Source: Saxidomus purpurata (Eukaryota > Mollusca > Bivalvia > Venerida > Veneridae). Taken from it: a DNA stretch of 64,000 bases. Where the stretch lies: positions 7,988,140-8,052,139 of the forward strand of contig JAFMSR010000008.1 of NCBI GenBank assembly GCA_022818135.1, in the 5' to 3' direction. Within the stretch, counting starts at the first letter, position 1, and every line of letters begins with the position of its first letter. The position numbers and the translations under genes are program-made. The notes under the pieces are model-generated. The model did no database searches and was not told where the DNA came from. It worked only from the letters and a program-made list of their open reading frames with translations. This document shows positions 61,600 to 64,000 of the stretch, piece after piece.

Positions 61600-62480
61600 T
61601 CAGCTGCGCACGAAGTGCTCAAAGGTGAGCTAGCTATTGTGATCGCTTTGTTTCTGTCGTCTGTCTATCTGTCTGTCTGTCCACACTTTACCCTGTGTAT
61701 GCAATAGAGGCTGTATTTTTCACTTGATCTTCATAAAACTTGGTCAGTATGACTGCCTTGATGAAATCTAGGTTTGTTTTGAATATGGGTCATCTGGGGT
61801 CAAAAACTAGGTAATTGAGTCAAATCATAGAAAAAACTTGTGTATGCAAATAGAGGTTGCATTTTTGAAAAAAATGACGAGCTATTGTCGTCACTTGATT
61901 GTCGTCGTCGTTGTCGTTGGTTAAGTTTTGCGTTTAGGTCACTTACATGGAAACTATCAAAGCTATCACTTTGAAACTTGGAAAGCTTGTTCATCTAATA
62001 CCCTTCTTCACAATGTATGCTAAAGATGCTGAGTCTGACCTGTTTTTTGGGGTAAAAAACATGAATTTTGATTGATTTTGGTTGATTTTGAGAATTGGAC
62101 ATAGCTTCTTCATTTTTTGTTAGATTGATTTCAAATTTTTCACAAACAATAAATGGATAATGTACTTCAACATATTAAACGGGGTTTTGAGTTATACATT
62201 TGGGGGGGATATTTTAATATTTTTGGACTTTGTAGTTTTTAGCTAGTCTGATTTTTTTAAGTTTTGCGTTTAGGTCAGTTACATGCAAACTATCAAAGCT
62301 ATCACTTTGAAAGTTGGAATACCTGTTTACTATCAAATGTACAATAGAATGAAGGAAGAGTTTTACAAGTAACATAACCCTGTCATGTATTTTGACTGGG
62401 TTATTGCCCCTTCTTAACTTAGAAAGTTTCACACACACAATATTTTTGTAATAGTGAACATAATGCAACCAAACTTAGTG
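61600..62480 (+). repeat. Dispersed repeat remnants
   Basis: AGGTGAGCTAGCTATTGTGATCG followed by GTCTGTCTATCTGTCTGTC at 61623-61690 is the start of a family I associate with bivalves. The phrase GTTTTGCGTTTAGGTCA...AAACTATCAAAGCTATCACT occurs twice (about 61924 and 62262), a partial duplication. Confidence 0.6.
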
Positions 62481-62499
62481 TATAGGAAGTATTTATGAA

Positions 62500-63640
62500 A
62501 ATTTTTATACCCCCAAAACGAAGTTTAGGGGGGTATATAGGAGTCACCCGGTGGTTGGTCGGTCGGTCGGGCGGTCTGTTGCATTTTCCTTGTCCGGAGC
62601 ATAACTTGAAAACTACTAGTTGGAATTCAATATTACTTCATACAATGGTCAAACACATTGAGAGGAAGTGCAGTGCACAAGAACCATAACTCCATCTTGA
62701 CTAATTACAGAGTTATTGCCCTTTGTTACTTTTCCTTGTCCGGAGCATAACTTGAAAAGTACTTGTTGGAATTCAATACAATTTCATACAATGATCAAGC
62801 ACAATCAGAGGAAGTGCAGTGTACAAGAACCATAACTCTATCTTGAGTATTTACTGAGTTATTGCCCTTTGTTACTTTTCCTTGTCCGGAGCATAACTTG
62901 AAAACTACTAGTTAGAATTTAATACAATTTCATACAATGATCAAGCACAACCAGAGAAAGTGCAGTGCACAAGAACCATGACTCTATCTTGACTCATTAC
63001 AGAGTTATTGCCCTTTGTTACTTTTCCTTGTCCGGAGCATAATTCGTAAACTACTGGTTGGAATTCAATACAACTTCATACAATGGTCAAGCACAATGAG
63101 AGGAAGTGCAGTGCACAAGAACCATAACTCCATCTTGACTCATTACAGAGTTATTGCCCTTTGTTACTTTTCCTTGTCCAGAGCATAATTTGTAAACTAC
63201 TAGTTGGAATTCAATACAACTTCATACAATGGTCTAGCACAATGAGAGGAAGTGCAGTGCACAAGAACCATAACTCCATCTTGACTAATTACAGAGTTAT
63301 TGCCCTTTGTTCCTTTTCCTTGTCCGGAGCATTATTCGAAAACTACTGGTTGGAATTCAATACAACTTCATACAATAGTCAAGCACAATGAGAGGAAGTG
63401 CAGTGCAAAAGAACAGTAACTCTATCTTTACTCATTACAGAGTTATTGCCCTTTGTTACTTTTACTTTTTGTCCGGAGCATAATTCGATAACTACTAGTT
63501 GGAATTTAATACGACTTCATACAATGGTCAAGTACATTGAGAGAAAGTGCAGTGTACAAGAACCATGACTTTATCTTGAAAAATTACAGAGTTATTGCCA
63601 AGAACAATATCTCTCTTTAGTTTGTTTGCAAGGTATTCTG
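62500..63640 (+). repeat. Dispersed element with seven 146-bp tandem units
   Basis: It begins with a short inverted repeat (TACCCCCAAAACG...GTTTAGGGGGGTA) and GGTCGGTCGGTCGG. CCTTGTCCGGAGCATAA then recurs at 62588, 62734, 62880, 63026, 63172 and 63318, exactly 146 bp apart, and once more near 63468. Frames inside (63-76 codons) repeat with the unit. Confidence 0.93.
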
Positions 63641-63699
63641 TTACTACAAACTTCCTCAGTTTATAAAGCAGTCTTTTGGGGGTATTAATCACATTTAGT

Positions 63700-64000
63700 G
63701 ATAGCTCTAGTTTAAATTGGATTGTGTTTTGGGGCTGCTGGGGTCAAGGTCACTGTTACTAAAAATAGGAAAACCGTAATATATTCAATATCTTTAGTTA
63801 CAGTTGACATAATGTAACCAACTTTTGTTTGTAGTAAGTATTTATAAGAAGATCATTAATGGGGTTGTGTTTTGGGGCTCCTGGGGTCATTGTCAAGGTC
63901 ACTGTAACTAAAAATAGAAAAACAATAATATGTTCAATTTCTTTAGTTACAATTGACATAATGTAACTAAATTATTAAGTGTGTAATATATATAAATGAA
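63700..64000 (+). repeat. Two copies of a 130-bp repeat at the window edge
   Basis: GTGTTTTGGGGCTGCTGGGGTCAAGG (63724) and GTGTTTTGGGGCTCCTGGGGTCA (63868) start two similar segments that both continue with CTAAAAATAGAAAAAC-like text. The second runs to the window end. Confidence 0.7.

Noticed and set aside
62495..63391. Short frames within the right-hand repeats
   Set aside because: They follow the 146-bp tandem unit and have no independent support.

Overview
This is a eukaryotic window: AT-rich, genes broken into many short exons with GT-AG introns, no bacterial-type operons, and most of the length filled by repeats. The interspersed repeat families (for example the one starting with a GCTCACCTGG...CCAGGGTGAGC hairpin, the one starting ACAAGAGCTGTC, and the one carrying CCCCCAAAACGAAGTTTAGG) are ones I associate from memory with bivalve molluscs. 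The two conserved genes are equally compatible with any animal. A bivalve is therefore an inference, not a proof.

Three genes can be read with confidence. (1) 14188-18164, minus strand: a two-exon DXD-type glycosyltransferase of the OCH1/Gly_transf_sug kind, 338 aa, with an N-terminal signal anchor encoded by a separate 35-codon exon. (2) 40796-52882, minus strand: a complete MOSPD2 gene (16 coding exons, 532 aa; CRAL-TRIO domain, MSP domain, C-terminal membrane anchor), an ER membrane-contact tether. (3) 54221-61270, plus strand: a complete AIMP1 gene (6 coding exons, 314 aa; coiled-coil N-terminus, lysine-rich linker, C-terminal tRNA-binding/EMAP-II domain), the p43 scaffold of the multi-tRNA-synthetase complex. 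MOSPD2 and AIMP1 are head to head, about 1.3 kb apart, and may share a promoter region. Three further open stretches (4103-4293, 7541-7750, 38059-38490, all minus) look like possible exons of unidentified genes.

The left 40 kb is accessory and repeat-dominated. Its centrepiece is a 7.16-kb foldback-type element (18249-25409): two roughly 3-kb inverted arms, each a tandem array of 182-bp units, around a 1-kb spacer with no transposase, flanked by a perfect 9-bp (possibly 11-bp) target-site duplication. It landed about 85 bp upstream of the glycosyltransferase start codon. At least five other segments (1-2060, 10880-11545, 13200-13440, 25733-26385, 29619-30322, and weakly 26510-26990) share the same design: a short motif repeated in both orientations to build a long palindrome, with a different motif each time. 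This recurring architecture is the most unusual feature of the window.

The rest is minisatellites (14-, 18-, 22- and 64-bp units), long-unit tandem arrays (146, 167, 178 and 182 bp), tRNA-derived SINEs and short terminal-inverted-repeat elements. Many of these sit inside introns of MOSPD2 and AIMP1 without touching exons.
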